Below are positions 47,518-57,328 of a DNA stretch of 64,000 nt, in pieces. Made by a program: the position numbers and the translations under genes. Source of the stretch: Nostoc commune NIES-4072 (lineage in GTDB: Bacteria; Cyanobacteriota; Cyanobacteriia; Cyanobacteriales; Nostocaceae); NCBI RefSeq assembly GCF_003113895.1, contig NZ_BDUD01000001.1, positions 4,227,513 to 4,291,512 of the forward strand, written 5' to 3'. The stretch's first letter is position 1; every line of letters begins with the position of its first letter. Under the pieces are notes generated by a model. The model searched no databases and had not been told where the DNA came from. It saw only the letters and a list, made by a program, of their open reading frames with translations.

Positions 47518-49440
47518 ATGACCATGCACAATTCCGTTGAATTCCAAGACGCTTTTGATGTCATAGTCGTCGGTGCAGGTCACTCCGGTTGCGAAGCAGC
47601 TCTCGCCTCTGCACGCCTCGGTTGTCGTACCCTGCTATTGACGCTCAACTTGGATAGAATCGCTTGGCAACCTTGTAATCCAGCAGTGGGTGGCCCGGCG
47701 AAATCTCAGTTGACTCATGAGGTAGATGCACTCGGCGGAGAAATTGGTAAAGTAGCAGACCGCACCTACCTACAAAAACGTATCCTCAACTCTTCACGGG
47801 GGCCTGCTGTTTGGGCATTACGCGCTCAGACAGACAAGCGCGAATATGCAGCAGTGATGAAGAATATTGTCGAGAACCAAGAAAACTTGACAATCCGCGA
47901 AAGTATGACAACAGACTTAGTGCTGGGCGCTAACGGTGAAGTTATTGGCGTTGAAACTTATTTTGGTGTCGGGTTCCAGTGTAAAGCAGTCATTTTGACA
48001 ACTGGCACTTTCTTGGGAGGTAAAATTTGGGTTGGTAACAAATCAATGCCAGCCGGACGCGCTGGGGAATTTGCGGCTGAAGGATTGACACAAACCCTAA
48101 ATCGCCTGGGATTTGAAACTGGAAGACTTAAAACAGGAACTCCAGCCCGGGTAGACAAGCGATCGGTAGATTATAGTAAAATGCTCATCCAGCCAGGGGA
48201 TGAAGATATACGCTGGTTTAGCTTTGACCCAGAGGCATGGGTAAAACGGGAACAAATGCCTTGCTACATTACCCGCACAACTGCCGAAACCCATCGCCTA
48301 ATTCAAGAAAATTTGCACCTGTCGCCAGTTTATGGCGGTTGGGTGGAAGCAAAAGGGCCGCGTTATTGTCCCAGTATTGAAGATAAAATTGTCCGCTTTG
48401 CCGATAAGGAAAGCCACCAAATATTTATTGAACCAGAAGGAAGGGATATACCTGAACTTTATATCCAAGGGTTTTCTACAGGGTTGCCAGAAAATTTGCA
48501 ACTGCAAATGTTACGGACTCTCCCAGGTTTGGAAAAATGTGTGATGCTGCGTCCGGCCTATGCTGTGGAATATGACTATTTACCAGCAACTCAGTGTTAC
48601 CCCACACTGATGACTAAGAAGATTGCTGGATTGTTTTGTGCTGGGCAGATTAACGGCACCACAGGTTATGAAGAAGCCGCAGCTCAAGGGCTAGTGGCGG
48701 GAATTAACGCCGCCCGATTTGTTCGCTCTCAGGAAATGATTGTCTTTGCCCGCGAGCAAAGTTACATTGGGACGCTAGTTGATGACTTGTGTACAAAAGA
48801 CCTGCGCGAACCTTACCGGATGCTCACCAGTAGGTCTGAGTACCGATTGATATTGCGTTCTGACAATGCCGACCAACGCTTGACACCCTTGGGACGGGAA
48901 ATTGGTTTAATTGACGATCGCCGTTGGGATTTATTTACCCAAAAGCAAGCAAATATTACCACAGAAAAGCAAAGATTGCAAGCCACACGAGTCAAAGAAC
49001 ATGATGAAATAGGAATAGCGATCGCATCTAATACTCAGCAATTAATTAAAGGTTCAATTACCCTCAACGACTTGCTGCGCCGTCCCGGATTCCATTACGT
49101 TGACCTCGACAGGTTCGCCCTTGGAAACGCCAACCTCAACCGCGCTGAGAAAGAAGGCGCAGAAATTGACATCAAGTATTCTGGCTATCTCGCTAGACAA
49201 CAAAATCAGATTGACCAAATTGCCCGCCAAGCGCACCGCCAGTTACCTGCGGATTTGGATTACAAAACAATTGATACCCTATCCAAAGAAGCACGGGAAA
49301 AGCTAACTCACGTAAAACCACTCACTCTTGGTCAAGCTGCACGTATTGGTGGTGTAAACCCAGCCGATGTTAACGCATTATTATTATATTTAGAATTACG
49401 TAGAACCAAGAGCCAGCCGGAGTTTCCAGCATTAGCTTAA
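47518..49440 (+). CDS. mnmG: tRNA uridine-5-carboxymethylaminomethyl modification enzyme
   Basis: 640 residues from ATG 47518, where family homology begins; the upstream open stretch is disregarded. FAD site is [19 protein letters not shown], followed by [20 protein letters not shown]. Conserved [15 protein letters not shown] and later [11 protein letters not shown], with C-terminal [20 protein letters not shown]. With MnmE it adds the cmnm5 group to U34 of several tRNAs. Cytoplasmic; MnmE is not in the window. No oddities seen. Confidence 0.96.
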   Translation: MTMHNSVEFQDAFDVIVVGAGHSGCEAALASARLGCRTLLLTLNLDRIAWQPCNPAVGGPAKSQLTHEVDALGGEIGKVADRTYLQKRILNSSRGPAVWALRAQTDKREYAAVMKNIVENQENLTIRESMTTDLVLGANGEVIGVETYFGVGFQCKAVILTTGTFLGGKIWVGNKSMPAGRAGEFAAEGLTQTLNRLGFETGRLKTGTPARVDKRSVDYSKMLIQPGDEDIRWFSFDPEAWVKREQMPCYITRTTAETHRLIQENLHLSPVYGGWVEAKGPRYCPSIEDKIVRFADKESHQIFIEPEGRDIPELYIQGFSTGLPENLQLQMLRTLPGLEKCVMLRPAYAVEYDYLPATQCYPTLMTKKIAGLFCAGQINGTTGYEEAAAQGLVAGINAARFVRSQEMIVFAREQSYIGTLVDDLCTKDLREPYRMLTSRSEYRLILRSDNADQRLTPLGREIGLIDDRRWDLFTQKQANITTEKQRLQATRVKEHDEIGIAIASNTQQLIKGSITLNDLLRRPGFHYVDLDRFALGNANLNRAEKEGAEIDIKYSGYLARQQNQIDQIARQAHRQLPADLDYKTIDTLSKEAREKLTHVKPLTLGQAARIGGVNPADVNALLLYLELRRTKSQPEFPALA

Positions 49441-49673
49441 CACAAACTTGATAAAGACTGAGTATAGTAGTAGTGAGGGAGATTGGTATGATAGATGACA
49501 TAACTATATAGTAGTGGCATCATCAACCAATCCCCAGATTAAAGTTGACTTTAATACCAACGCTTAACCAACTCGTCTCAATCAGACGGCAGATTGGATA
49601 TTTTATCTGTAATCCTAATTCCCAGGCAGTAGGCGCGGCGTTTCCTCGTCCTAGCAACAAAGATAGAAAGTCT

Positions 49674-51035
49674 ATGTTACAAGAAGCCAGCACCCGTCTC
49701 ATAGTACCGGAACCATCAGAAGACTTAATCGCCAACGAGCCTTGGTCGATAGAAAACTATGCTGATGGTTTAATGGATGAACTCTTTGCCGATATCGACT
49801 CGATTCTGGATGTTAGTAGTAATCTGCTTTCTCAAACCGTTAGGCACAGTAGGCAGAAGAAATCGAACCAGTTTGTTGCTGGAGTTTCTCCCCAAGCTCA
49901 ACGCCAGTCACCTCCAGAAAATGTGGTGCAAACTGTTATGACGATGCCACCGATTATCTTACCAAACACAGTAAACCAACCATTGCAGTCAGTTACTCAA
50001 GATAACCACAAACACTTGAGTACCTTTGTATTTGACACCGCCGCCGTAAAAAGAGTTAGTAGAAAGCGTCAGAAAAGTAGTCATAATTTGGGCAAACTGC
50101 TGATGGTGGGAACAACTTTAGGCGTGGCGATCGCTGGTACTATTTACTTGGTACAGTCTGGAGTCGTATATCCTTTCAATACCAACTTGACCCAGCCAGC
50201 TGTTCTAGGGCCGCAACCGCAGTCACAATTGCCAACAAAAGTAGAAATTGAGGCAGATTTAGTTGACTACATGCTCCAATCGCTGGCAGTTATAGATAAG
50301 CAAGAAACAACACCCAATCAAAAATCTACCATACGTGGATTTTCCAATCAGGCAAATACTAACCAAATAGCCCTTAATAACAGGCAAACAACTGCTAATT
50401 TACCATCACTGCCACTTCTAGCTAACAACACACCACCAGCCCCCAACCGTTCTGGAAGCGTTGTTGAGCGCATCTATGTTCCCGTTTATCAAGCGCCGTC
50501 GCCAATGCGCTACGCACTACCGGCTATTCCTGGTAGTCCTACACTTTTACCACGAGTTGCGAGTGCGTTACAAGAATCTCAACCGAATGTTGTGAAAAGT
50601 GCCCTGAATACGGTGCGACAAGCTGCCAAACCTGTAACTGTCAACATGTTAGCTGCGGCTGTAAGAGCCGAACTTAAACCTGTAGCTGCGAAAACTGCAC
50701 CGATTACCGTGCGGCAAACACCCAGCCCTCTGCCTGCATTACCAGTAGTTCCATTACGCGCAGCCCTTGCGCCAGAGTCAGAACCAACTATTACCCAAGA
50801 ACAAGTATATCCGGCAGTTGCGATCGCAGATGCTCCGAGTAATACCTTAGAAGGATTACTCGAGTTAGGCAACAAATCTGCCGCTTTATTTAAAATTGAT
50901 GGCGTGACTCGCCGCATCAATATGGGTGAAAGTATCGGCGAAAGCGGTTGGACATTAGTCGATGTGAGTAATGGTGAAGCTGTTATCCGCCGTAATGGCG
51001 AAGTGCGATCAATTTACGCAGGGCAGAAATTATAA
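49674..51035 (+). CDS. Membrane protein with C-terminal GspC/PilP-like domain
   Basis: 453 residues from ATG 49674. Cytoplasmic N-terminal region (~1-135), one membrane helix LLMVGTTLGVAIAGTIYLV (~142-160), then a long Pro/Ala-rich periplasmic linker. A final ~60-residue domain reads LFKIDGVTRRINMGESIGES then GWTLVDVSNGEAVIRRNGEV. This small domain matches the HR/PilP-like part of type II secretion and type IV pilus inner-membrane proteins. A role in pilus or secretion assembly is inferred from this domain. No other pilus genes nearby. Confidence 0.65.
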   Translation: MLQEASTRLIVPEPSEDLIANEPWSIENYADGLMDELFADIDSILDVSSNLLSQTVRHSRQKKSNQFVAGVSPQAQRQSPPENVVQTVMTMPPIILPNTVNQPLQSVTQDNHKHLSTFVFDTAAVKRVSRKRQKSSHNLGKLLMVGTTLGVAIAGTIYLVQSGVVYPFNTNLTQPAVLGPQPQSQLPTKVEIEADLVDYMLQSLAVIDKQETTPNQKSTIRGFSNQANTNQIALNNRQTTANLPSLPLLANNTPPAPNRSGSVVERIYVPVYQAPSPMRYALPAIPGSPTLLPRVASALQESQPNVVKSALNTVRQAAKPVTVNMLAAAVRAELKPVAAKTAPITVRQTPSPLPALPVVPLRAALAPESEPTITQEQVYPAVAIADAPSNTLEGLLELGNKSAALFKIDGVTRRINMGESIGESGWTLVDVSNGEAVIRRNGEVRSIYAGQKL

Positions 51036-51089
51036 TAACCTGTTTAAACCTCTCGAACTTCGCTTGATACACAACATTAGTCTGTATCA

Positions 51090-53408
51090 TTATTTCTGAG
51101 GAAGCAAATCTTTATTTCCCTCTTGACGGCGAGTGCGAAAACCCTGTCTTCCATTAACTTGGTCAAAGAGGACATCGTATTTATCAAAAAATGCGATGCC
51201 AGTATTTACAAATATAGGAAGTTCTGCCTGTGGCGAGATACTTAAATTCCAGCGATTAAATCCGTCGCGGGTTCCTGGTGTCACGCTGTAATCAAAAATG
51301 CCATTAATTGCTACTTTCAAAGCATTTGTTGAGCGCAATATTCCTGGTTTGAGTTTACCTGCTGTGGAAGCTGACTTGAATTCAGTCAAAGCATTAATAG
51401 TTCCAGTATCAGTGACCATTGTACCATTACAAGAATTTTTAGCAGCACTTCCAGCAAGAGTTAAACAAACTTTGCTCAGTCGAGAGTCCCATCTGTTACC
51501 GGGTACACCATTAATTTCAGGTTGTTTACTCCAAGGAGCCATTTTGAAACCTGCTTGATTGTCAGCAGTTAAACCGAGAATTAGGCTGCCATTGTTGTTA
51601 CTACCACCATTGCCAACTACGATAAATCCGTTACTCAGATTGCCTGGTAATTTTCTCAACGGATTATAGAGAAGTGACTTTTCAAAATAGTTAACACCGA
51701 TAATACCAGAAAATGGCACACCACTCTTTGCTGAACAATTAGGCTTTTGAGCAGTACATTGGCGACTAGTAACAATCTGTACCGGAACGGGTTCTGCGGC
51801 GGGAAGCAAACCAAATCGGATATTAGTATAAACTAATTCTCCCTCCAGGATAGTACCATCACTTAATACCTCCTTGATATTTTGTCCCGTGCTGCGAATA
51901 GGGGCATTGCCTAAAAACTCTTTGGGAACTCGCAGCCCTGCTGACCCTGTATCTAATAAGATACGCCTTGGTTTACCACCTGCGATCGCCATTTCCAAAA
52001 AATAGCCACGAACACGTTGACCGAGGGAAGGTTTTGTGTATAAAGGTAGGGATATGGTATTAAAACTTGGCTTGCGGGGTGTATTTTGAGAGATGTCGCG
52101 TAACGCTGAATTGGGGAAAAGAGTTGCAAATGCTGACTGTCGTTGCGCTGCTGGTTCAGGCGCGATATCCCAAAGGCTTTCGTAATAGAAAAAGCCGATA
52201 CCTAAACCGCGTTGTTGCGTTGCTTCTACCTGGGATTGGATTTGTGGTAAGGCAACTGGGCGATTTCGTAACCCCGCCATAATACCGATACCAGTTGGGA
52301 TGACTTGTTTTGTTTCTAAAATTTCTGGGCGGTTAATTTGAGCGATAAAACTTTCTAAATCATTACGGTATACTTGCATAACCAACTCATCAACAATACC
52401 CAACCGTACCCAGTTGAGCCAGTCTTGCAGTTGTAGCTTATAGGCGAAATCATAATAATTAGGAGCAACTGAGAAAATAGCATTCGGTTTTCTAGCTTTC
52501 ACAGTTTGGTAGAGGTCTACCATGAATGTGCTGATTTTATCTGCCCGCCATTTTATCCATGCTTGGGCTTGAGGATTAGGCGGGGGAGGATTGCCAGTTT
52601 CTTGGGTGTATAGACTAATTGTGTATTTATCGTAACCAAAATCCACAGGTAAACTCGTATGGTCGTCAAATTGAACGCCATCAGCATCGTATTGAGTAAT
52701 GACTTCCATCACGAGTTCAGTGATAAACTTTTGCACTTCCGGGTGAAACGGATTCAACCACGCTACTTCACCCGCAGCACTAATTGAAGTTTGAGTTCCA
52801 TCTCGCTTTTGTGTCAGCCAATCTGGATGCTGGGATGCAAGTTCCGAACTGAGGGGAACCATGAAACCAAATTCAAACCAGGGTATTGCTAGTAGCCCTT
52901 CTCTGCGGGCTTGGCTGATAATGTCTGCAATCACATCTTGTCCATCTGTTCCCTTGAAGAAGAAGGGAATACCCATTTTTTGCATGATGGCACTGGGGTA
53001 ATGTGTATAGCCATCGTTCCACACTACTGGATAAACAGTGTTAAAGTTTAACTGCCGCAGTTGGCTCATGGCTGCTTGTACCTTTGAGCGATTTCTGAAA
53101 ACGCTAAAATCGTTACCACTCAGCCACACTCCCCGAATTTCTTGACGAGGTTGAGGAGGTAGTTGGGCAACAGCAGGGGCAAAAGTGTTGAGTAGTAATG
53201 CCGCAACGAATGATATTAGACATAATAATGGCAGCAGACGCTTCTTTAAAAGCCACCAACCTTGATGAATGAGGCGACTAGGCGCAATACCAGACGCTTT
53301 GCGTAGCTTGCTGCGACATAAGAGTAAGCCTCTACGCACAAGCTTAAATAGTAAGTTAGTTAAAGTAGCATTAATTTCTATGCTTTTTTCCCAGAACTGA
53401 GTTGCCAT
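51090..53408 (-). CDS. GHL10 domain fused to a pepsin-like two-DTG domain
   Basis: 772 residues. A membrane/signal segment lies at ~52-74. The GHL10 (family-10-like glycosyl hydrolase) domain starts EIRGVWLSGNDFSVFRNRSK, with DADGVQFDDHTS and IVDELVMQVYRND. From ~470 onward a different domain begins (PSLGQRVRGYFLEMAIAGGK), with two DTG(S/T) motifs, ILLDTGSAGLRVP and MVTDTGTINAL, as in two-lobed aspartic proteases (related to DUF3443-type proteins). Activity of either half is unproven. Single gene in an envelope-acting family; the second GHL10 member is at the left window edge. ATG 53408. Confidence 0.8.
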   Translation of the reverse strand: MATQFWEKSIEINATLTNLLFKLVRRGLLLCRSKLRKASGIAPSRLIHQGWWLLKKRLLPLLCLISFVAALLLNTFAPAVAQLPPQPRQEIRGVWLSGNDFSVFRNRSKVQAAMSQLRQLNFNTVYPVVWNDGYTHYPSAIMQKMGIPFFFKGTDGQDVIADIISQARREGLLAIPWFEFGFMVPLSSELASQHPDWLTQKRDGTQTSISAAGEVAWLNPFHPEVQKFITELVMEVITQYDADGVQFDDHTSLPVDFGYDKYTISLYTQETGNPPPPNPQAQAWIKWRADKISTFMVDLYQTVKARKPNAIFSVAPNYYDFAYKLQLQDWLNWVRLGIVDELVMQVYRNDLESFIAQINRPEILETKQVIPTGIGIMAGLRNRPVALPQIQSQVEATQQRGLGIGFFYYESLWDIAPEPAAQRQSAFATLFPNSALRDISQNTPRKPSFNTISLPLYTKPSLGQRVRGYFLEMAIAGGKPRRILLDTGSAGLRVPKEFLGNAPIRSTGQNIKEVLSDGTILEGELVYTNIRFGLLPAAEPVPVQIVTSRQCTAQKPNCSAKSGVPFSGIIGVNYFEKSLLYNPLRKLPGNLSNGFIVVGNGGSNNNGSLILGLTADNQAGFKMAPWSKQPEINGVPGNRWDSRLSKVCLTLAGSAAKNSCNGTMVTDTGTINALTEFKSASTAGKLKPGILRSTNALKVAINGIFDYSVTPGTRDGFNRWNLSISPQAELPIFVNTGIAFFDKYDVLFDQVNGRQGFRTRRQEGNKDLLPQK

Positions 53409-53773
53409 TACTTCTGCTTACTAAATGAGGTTAATTGGTTATGCTTCATTCCATATCAACATTAAATTGCTGCACCAGGAAAACTGATACAGTAATTTAG
53501 CTGCAAGATAGTTGACGCAGTTATCGGGTTAGTAGTGCCAAGTATAAATGTTTCAAATGTAACCTGTAATATATTTTTGCTGCTCTCATACCAGTTTTAA
53601 AAATGATTGTGACAGATGGACAGAGAAAACCCACATACACTAAGCGGTTTCCAATCCAAAATCCAAAATCCAAAATGGTATCACACCTATGCCTGGTAGA
53701 TTTTTTGCATAGTACCATTCCTCTTATTGGAATTAAGTCACAATGATAATAGACAATCATAGAGGATGCTGTT
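53409..53773. other. 365-bp spacer
   Basis: Contains ATCCAAA heptamers (about 53647-53674). Nothing else recognisable. Confidence 0.45.
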
Positions 53774-54088
53774 ATGTTTCGTCTAACTCAAACTGTTCGG
53801 AACTTGTTTATTCGGATTCAAGGCTTGTTTGGTGTTTTATTCCAAAGTATTTCCAATTTGTTCGGAAATTTCTTTGGTTTTTTTGCCAACTTGTTTGGAT
53901 TCAATAGCTCTGGTTATTTCTTGGAATCTGATCAGCAGCAAGGTATAAAACAAGCTTCTGCAAAAGAGCAAATTGAAACGAATCAGGATAACACTCCGAA
54001 AATTTCCGCCACTACTACCCGCCGTCGTCCTAATGCCAAAATTGACGACTACTTCCTCAATATGGCTCGTGATGTGAAAAAGAACTAA
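53774..54088 (+). CDS. Small Phe-rich hypothetical protein
   Basis: 104 residues. A first half rich in Phe (SISNLFGNFFGFFANLFGFN) forms an amphipathic/hydrophobic helix that may sit on the membrane. The second half is polar with ATTTRRRPNAKIDDYFLNMA. I recall similar proteins in other cyanobacteria but no function. ATG 53774 follows GAGGATGCTGTT, giving a moderate ribosome binding site. Confidence 0.6.
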   Translation: MFRLTQTVRNLFIRIQGLFGVLFQSISNLFGNFFGFFANLFGFNSSGYFLESDQQQGIKQASAKEQIETNQDNTPKISATTTRRRPNAKIDDYFLNMARDVKKN

Positions 54089-54366
54089 CAAAAGCCATCA
54101 ATTATAGGGTGATCTTAGTAATGCGTTAGCGTACCACTCCGTGGAAGCATGCTACGCAAAGCGTCTCGTAGAGAAGCTTACCATAGGTATCGCTATCGCT
54201 CTTAAATCGAAAAAAATAACCTAAGCTTTCTGTTGCTTATCGCTTCAGCATTACGGCGATTAGGCTTCAGAATTTTTATTTGACTTTTTTTACTTTTTGT
54301 AATTTCCATTTTTAGGTGCGATGTCTACGACGGGCTACGCCTACGCACTGTAAAGAAAAGGTAGAG
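54089..54366. repeat. Spacer with dispersed repeat fragments
   Basis: Around 54128-54200 are Nostoc-type repeat fragments (GGAAGCATGCTACGCAAAGC and GTCTCGTAGAGAAGCTTACC). No gene. Confidence 0.5.
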
Positions 54367-54744
54367 CTACCAATTAATTAGTGTTAAAATTGTTACCTTC
54401 GCAAACTCTTGATCGGCAGTTACCAAACTTGCTGAATTTTGGATCGCCATTGCTGCAATAATTGCATCTGGTAGTTTCAACCGATATTGCTGGCGAATTT
54501 CAATGATTTTCTTAATCAAAACAGCATCACTCGCTACTAAATTGACAACCTCAACTCGTTGCAAAAACTGCTCAAAAAGCTGACGATCCTCTTGACTTAG
54601 CCCTGAAAACGCGAGAAATTCAATTTTGCTAATAACTGAAACTCCAATCCAATCAGCACCTTGGAGTAATTGAATAAGTTGAGAATTTCCTTGAAGCAAA
54701 GCTACTATCGCATTCGTATCCAACACGTAGCGATTACCATTCAT
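54367..54744 (-). CDS. vapC: VapC-type PIN-domain toxin
   Basis: 125 residues. PIN residues are YVLDTNAIVALL (Asp near 8), SKIEFLAFSG (Glu), KLPDAIIAAMAI (Asp) and LVTADQEF (Asp), a complete acidic set for a metal-dependent ribonuclease. It overlaps by 11 bp the small gene upstream, which encodes the putative antitoxin. In known VapC systems the RNA target is a specific tRNA or rRNA; it is unknown here. Confidence 0.88.
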   Translation of the reverse strand: MNGNRYVLDTNAIVALLQGNSQLIQLLQGADWIGVSVISKIEFLAFSGLSQEDRQLFEQFLQRVEVVNLVASDAVLIKKIIEIRQQYRLKLPDAIIAAMAIQNSASLVTADQEFAKVTILTLINW

Positions 54745-54982
54745 CGCGTAGATTCCTCTGCATTGCTACCGCATCTCCCCTCCAACTTAATCGCCCCACC
54801 AAATCAGAGAAATCATAACTAGGTTGTTGCTTTTCCTCTGACGAAACTGGATTCAAAACAACTACAATGTCCACTTCAACCGCCGCTAACTGCGTTGGAA
54901 TATTAAGATTTAAATATCCTGATTCATCGATTTTAGTTGTAAGTTTTAAAACTTCCATTGCCAAATAATTAGTAAACCTCAT
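54734..54982 (-). CDS. VapB-type antitoxin candidate
   Basis: 82 residues, with an alternative ATG at 54958 (MEVLKLTTKIDESGYLNLNI). The segment LNLNIPTQLAAVEVDIVVVL is a beta-rich core and the acidic tail (YDFSDLVGRLSWRGDAVAMQ) resembles a toxin-wrapping helix. It ends inside the toxin start. Family assignment comes from position and size, not from a DNA-binding motif. Confidence 0.7.
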   Translation of the reverse strand: MRFTNYLAMEVLKLTTKIDESGYLNLNIPTQLAAVEVDIVVVLNPVSSEEKQQPSYDFSDLVGRLSWRGDAVAMQRNLRDEW

Positions 54983-55355
54983 CTTATTCTAAATTTTGTA
55001 GAGCAAACGTAGTCTCCCTTTGGAAGAAGACTGCACTAACTCACTACGAACTTGCTTATTCATCAATTAAAATTTGACACGCCCTAGAAACTAAGCACAA
55101 TTCTAATCACTTTGTGCCTAGTTCTCTCATTTCTTGGTGGCTTATGAGCATAGTATCAGTTTTCTCAAAAACTTCCGCCTACACTGCTGATAGTGTGAGG
55201 GCGTTTTTCTGGAAAATTATCCAGCTAAAATTAACAAATTTGTATGTGCGTAGGCGTAGCCCAAACCAGCCATCGCATCTTTAATAATAACTATATCCAG
55301 CTTGAGGCTGGACAATAGTTAGAGATATTTTTGAGATTGAATGTTTACTTGATTT
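54983..55355. other. Spacer, no gene
   Basis: About 370 bp. A small hairpin CCAGCTTGAGGCTGG lies near 55292-55306. No ORF recognised. Confidence 0.45.
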
Positions 55356-55565
55356 TCAACTTACTAAATCAACTAAGGCGTTGCTCTGAAAGCGCACTAT
55401 AGATGAAACTGAGCAACCCCGATAATTCTCAGAGGTAAATACTGATAGTGTGATATTAGCTTGACCGGGATCTAAAATGCGTTTTACCTTGCAGGTTTGC
55501 ATTTTGTTATTGCAGTAAGCAATAATGCGATCGCCAGCCTTGACTTCCAACGCTTGAATTTTCAA
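55356..55565 (-). CDS. Hypothetical 69-residue protein
   Basis: Starts with TTG 55565, then KIQALEVKAGDRIIAYCNNK and CKVKRILDPGQANITLSVFT. Resembles a small beta-barrel fold. Not assigned to a named family. The TTG start and lack of partner lower confidence, but codon use fits the organism and the sequence is not repeat-derived. Confidence 0.5.
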   Translation of the reverse strand: MKIQALEVKAGDRIIAYCNNKMQTCKVKRILDPGQANITLSVFTSENYRGCSVSSIVRFQSNALVDLVS

Positions 55566-55930
55566 TTAATACCAACCTTGCCAGGAATTTGCTTCGTTAA
55601 AGAAAAATATATTGTTATATTTCACTTTCCTTAACAATAGCAATGTTTCTTTAAGTATAACACAAAAATTAAAGTTTTTCATTGTATCAATTTAATCTTG
55701 ATAATGTCAAGTTTATTTATCCTCAAAACACTATCTAAATGCTAGATTTTCACAAAATAAGGATAAAATCCCGACCTTCGCGCAGTTTCTAGGCCGGAAG
55801 CCTCATCTGAAAAATCCAGATGGCGGGAAACCTCCGCTTTAATTTCTCTGGAGCTAATTTTTTCGAGTCTAGATTTTTTCCTTCTATGTTTTTGTTACAA
55901 TCGATGAAATTTTTACATAAAAATACCACT
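55566..55930. other. AT-rich spacer with structured leader candidate
   Basis: 55566-55760 is very AT-rich. At about 55770-55840 a GC-rich stretch can fold: GCCTCATCTG ... CAGATGGC, AGGCCGGAAGCCT, TCCCG/CGGGA and a later GCGG ... CCGC hairpin followed by TTTAATTT. See findings. No gene. Confidence 0.35.
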
Positions 55931-56980
55931 ATGGCTTTATATGCTGAATTACATAGACATCTGGGCGGCTCGGTCGTACCAAGAGTTCTATGGCGATATT
56001 TTGAGCGACATTCTTCAGAGTTGATTTCCCGTTTTGCTGACTATTCACAATTTGAAGATTTTTACACCCGTCCACGCAACACCCTGGATGAGTATCTAGA
56101 ATTACACACCCTGGTAGAAAGTGTGCAAACTGTTGAGACTTTGCCTTACTTTATCTATCGGTTGGTGCGGGGTGCTTATATTTTTGAAAATTTGGCTTAT
56201 CTGGAGCTGCGCTACACTCCCTATTTGCGGACACCTGAGCATCTGAGTCAATCAGAAAGAATTGACAAGATGGCAGAAATTGTGCAAGTAGTAGGGCTTG
56301 CTAGCCACCAACCAGAATATCCGATTGTTACTAGCCAAATTCTTTGTATGCACACGCGTTTACCTTATGAGGTGAACAAGGCGATTGTTGATTTGGCAGC
56401 GCAAAATAAGCAATATGTCTGTGCAGTAGATGTAGCGGGGGGTGATAGCTATTATGCCGATCGCTTAGAAGAATGGATTAGCTTATATGATTATGCGCGA
56501 TCGCAGGGCGTTAACACTACCGGACATCTATATGAAACCACTGCTGGCTGTTACCCTGAACTGTTACCCTATCTCATGCGAATCGGTCACGGCATCCAAA
56601 TTCCGCTACTGTATCCAGAGTTACTTAATGATGTAGCTAAACGCGGACAGTGTTTAGAGGTTTGCCCCACAACTTACCTGAAAACTGGTACTTTGCAGGA
56701 TATCCGTCAACTCAAATTAGTTTTTGACCGTTGTTTTGAAGCTGGGGTAGATATTGCTATCTGTACTGATAATGCTGGATTGCACAATGTGCGTCTACCG
56801 TTTGAGTATGAGAATCTCTTGACTTACAACATTATCAGTTTTGCACAACTACAAGCTTGTCAGGATGCAGCTTTCCGTCATGCTTTTGCTTGGCCTTACA
56901 GTCAACGTCCCGCATCTCTGTTGAATGGCTTACTGAAACCTGAACTACCTAAAGTTTTGGCAACAAGGGATAATAATTAA
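55931..56980 (+). CDS. Adenosine deaminase-family hydrolase
   Basis: 349 residues from ATG 55931, where the conserved ELHRHLGGS (HxH metal site) begins. Other motifs: GHLYETTAG, RIGHGI (metal His) and ICTDNAGLHN with the Asp. Adenosine deaminase and related amidohydrolases share these, acting on adenosine, adenine or other aminopurine substrates. The 35-residue upstream extension from TTG/ATG 55820 lacks homology. A structured leader precedes the gene. The precise substrate is not decided. Confidence 0.85.
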   Translation: MALYAELHRHLGGSVVPRVLWRYFERHSSELISRFADYSQFEDFYTRPRNTLDEYLELHTLVESVQTVETLPYFIYRLVRGAYIFENLAYLELRYTPYLRTPEHLSQSERIDKMAEIVQVVGLASHQPEYPIVTSQILCMHTRLPYEVNKAIVDLAAQNKQYVCAVDVAGGDSYYADRLEEWISLYDYARSQGVNTTGHLYETTAGCYPELLPYLMRIGHGIQIPLLYPELLNDVAKRGQCLEVCPTTYLKTGTLQDIRQLKLVFDRCFEAGVDIAICTDNAGLHNVRLPFEYENLLTYNIISFAQLQACQDAAFRHAFAWPYSQRPASLLNGLLKPELPKVLATRDNN

Positions 56981-57328
56981 CTACACCTAGAGGCAGGAGG
57001 TAGGGCGAGGGAAAGTCGTACTGAATTCCAGAAATTGGATAATTTATTTTTTGGAGTTCCCTAAGCAGAAAGTCAGATAATTTAATGTTAGTTAATGTTG
57101 CATTCAGGTGTTTTTTTCATGCTGTAAAGAAAGCTGTAATGCACAGTAGATATCTTGCAAAAGTCAATTGTTTAGGGATTAAACCACAGACGCACGCAGA
57201 TAATTTATCGGTGTTTATCTGTGGTTTCCTTTTCGCTAAGTTAGATTTTTTCTACAAGTCTAATGTGCAGTACAAAAAAGCAGCAATTATGCAATATATA
57301 GACTTGGATTGATATACCTGGGTTAAGC
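56981..57328. other. Spacer with dispersed palindrome
   Basis: About 350 bp. A hairpin-type repeat AACCACAGACGC ... TCTGTGGTTT lies at 57181-57230. Short frames at 57085-57312 look like chance. Confidence 0.45.

Noticed and set aside
54367..54982. Defence island around the VapBC pair
   Set aside because: No restriction, Abi or other defence genes nearby; a lone toxin-antitoxin pair is ordinary.
55760..55850. Known riboswitch before the adenosine-deaminase-family gene
   Set aside because: I compared it with TPP, cobalamin, SAM/SAH, fluoride, glycine and guanidine consensus motifs by eye and none fits, so it is listed only as a candidate structure.
57085..57312. 75-residue plus-strand frame
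   Set aside because: Runs through a dispersed palindromic repeat, no recognisable domain and no ribosome binding site.
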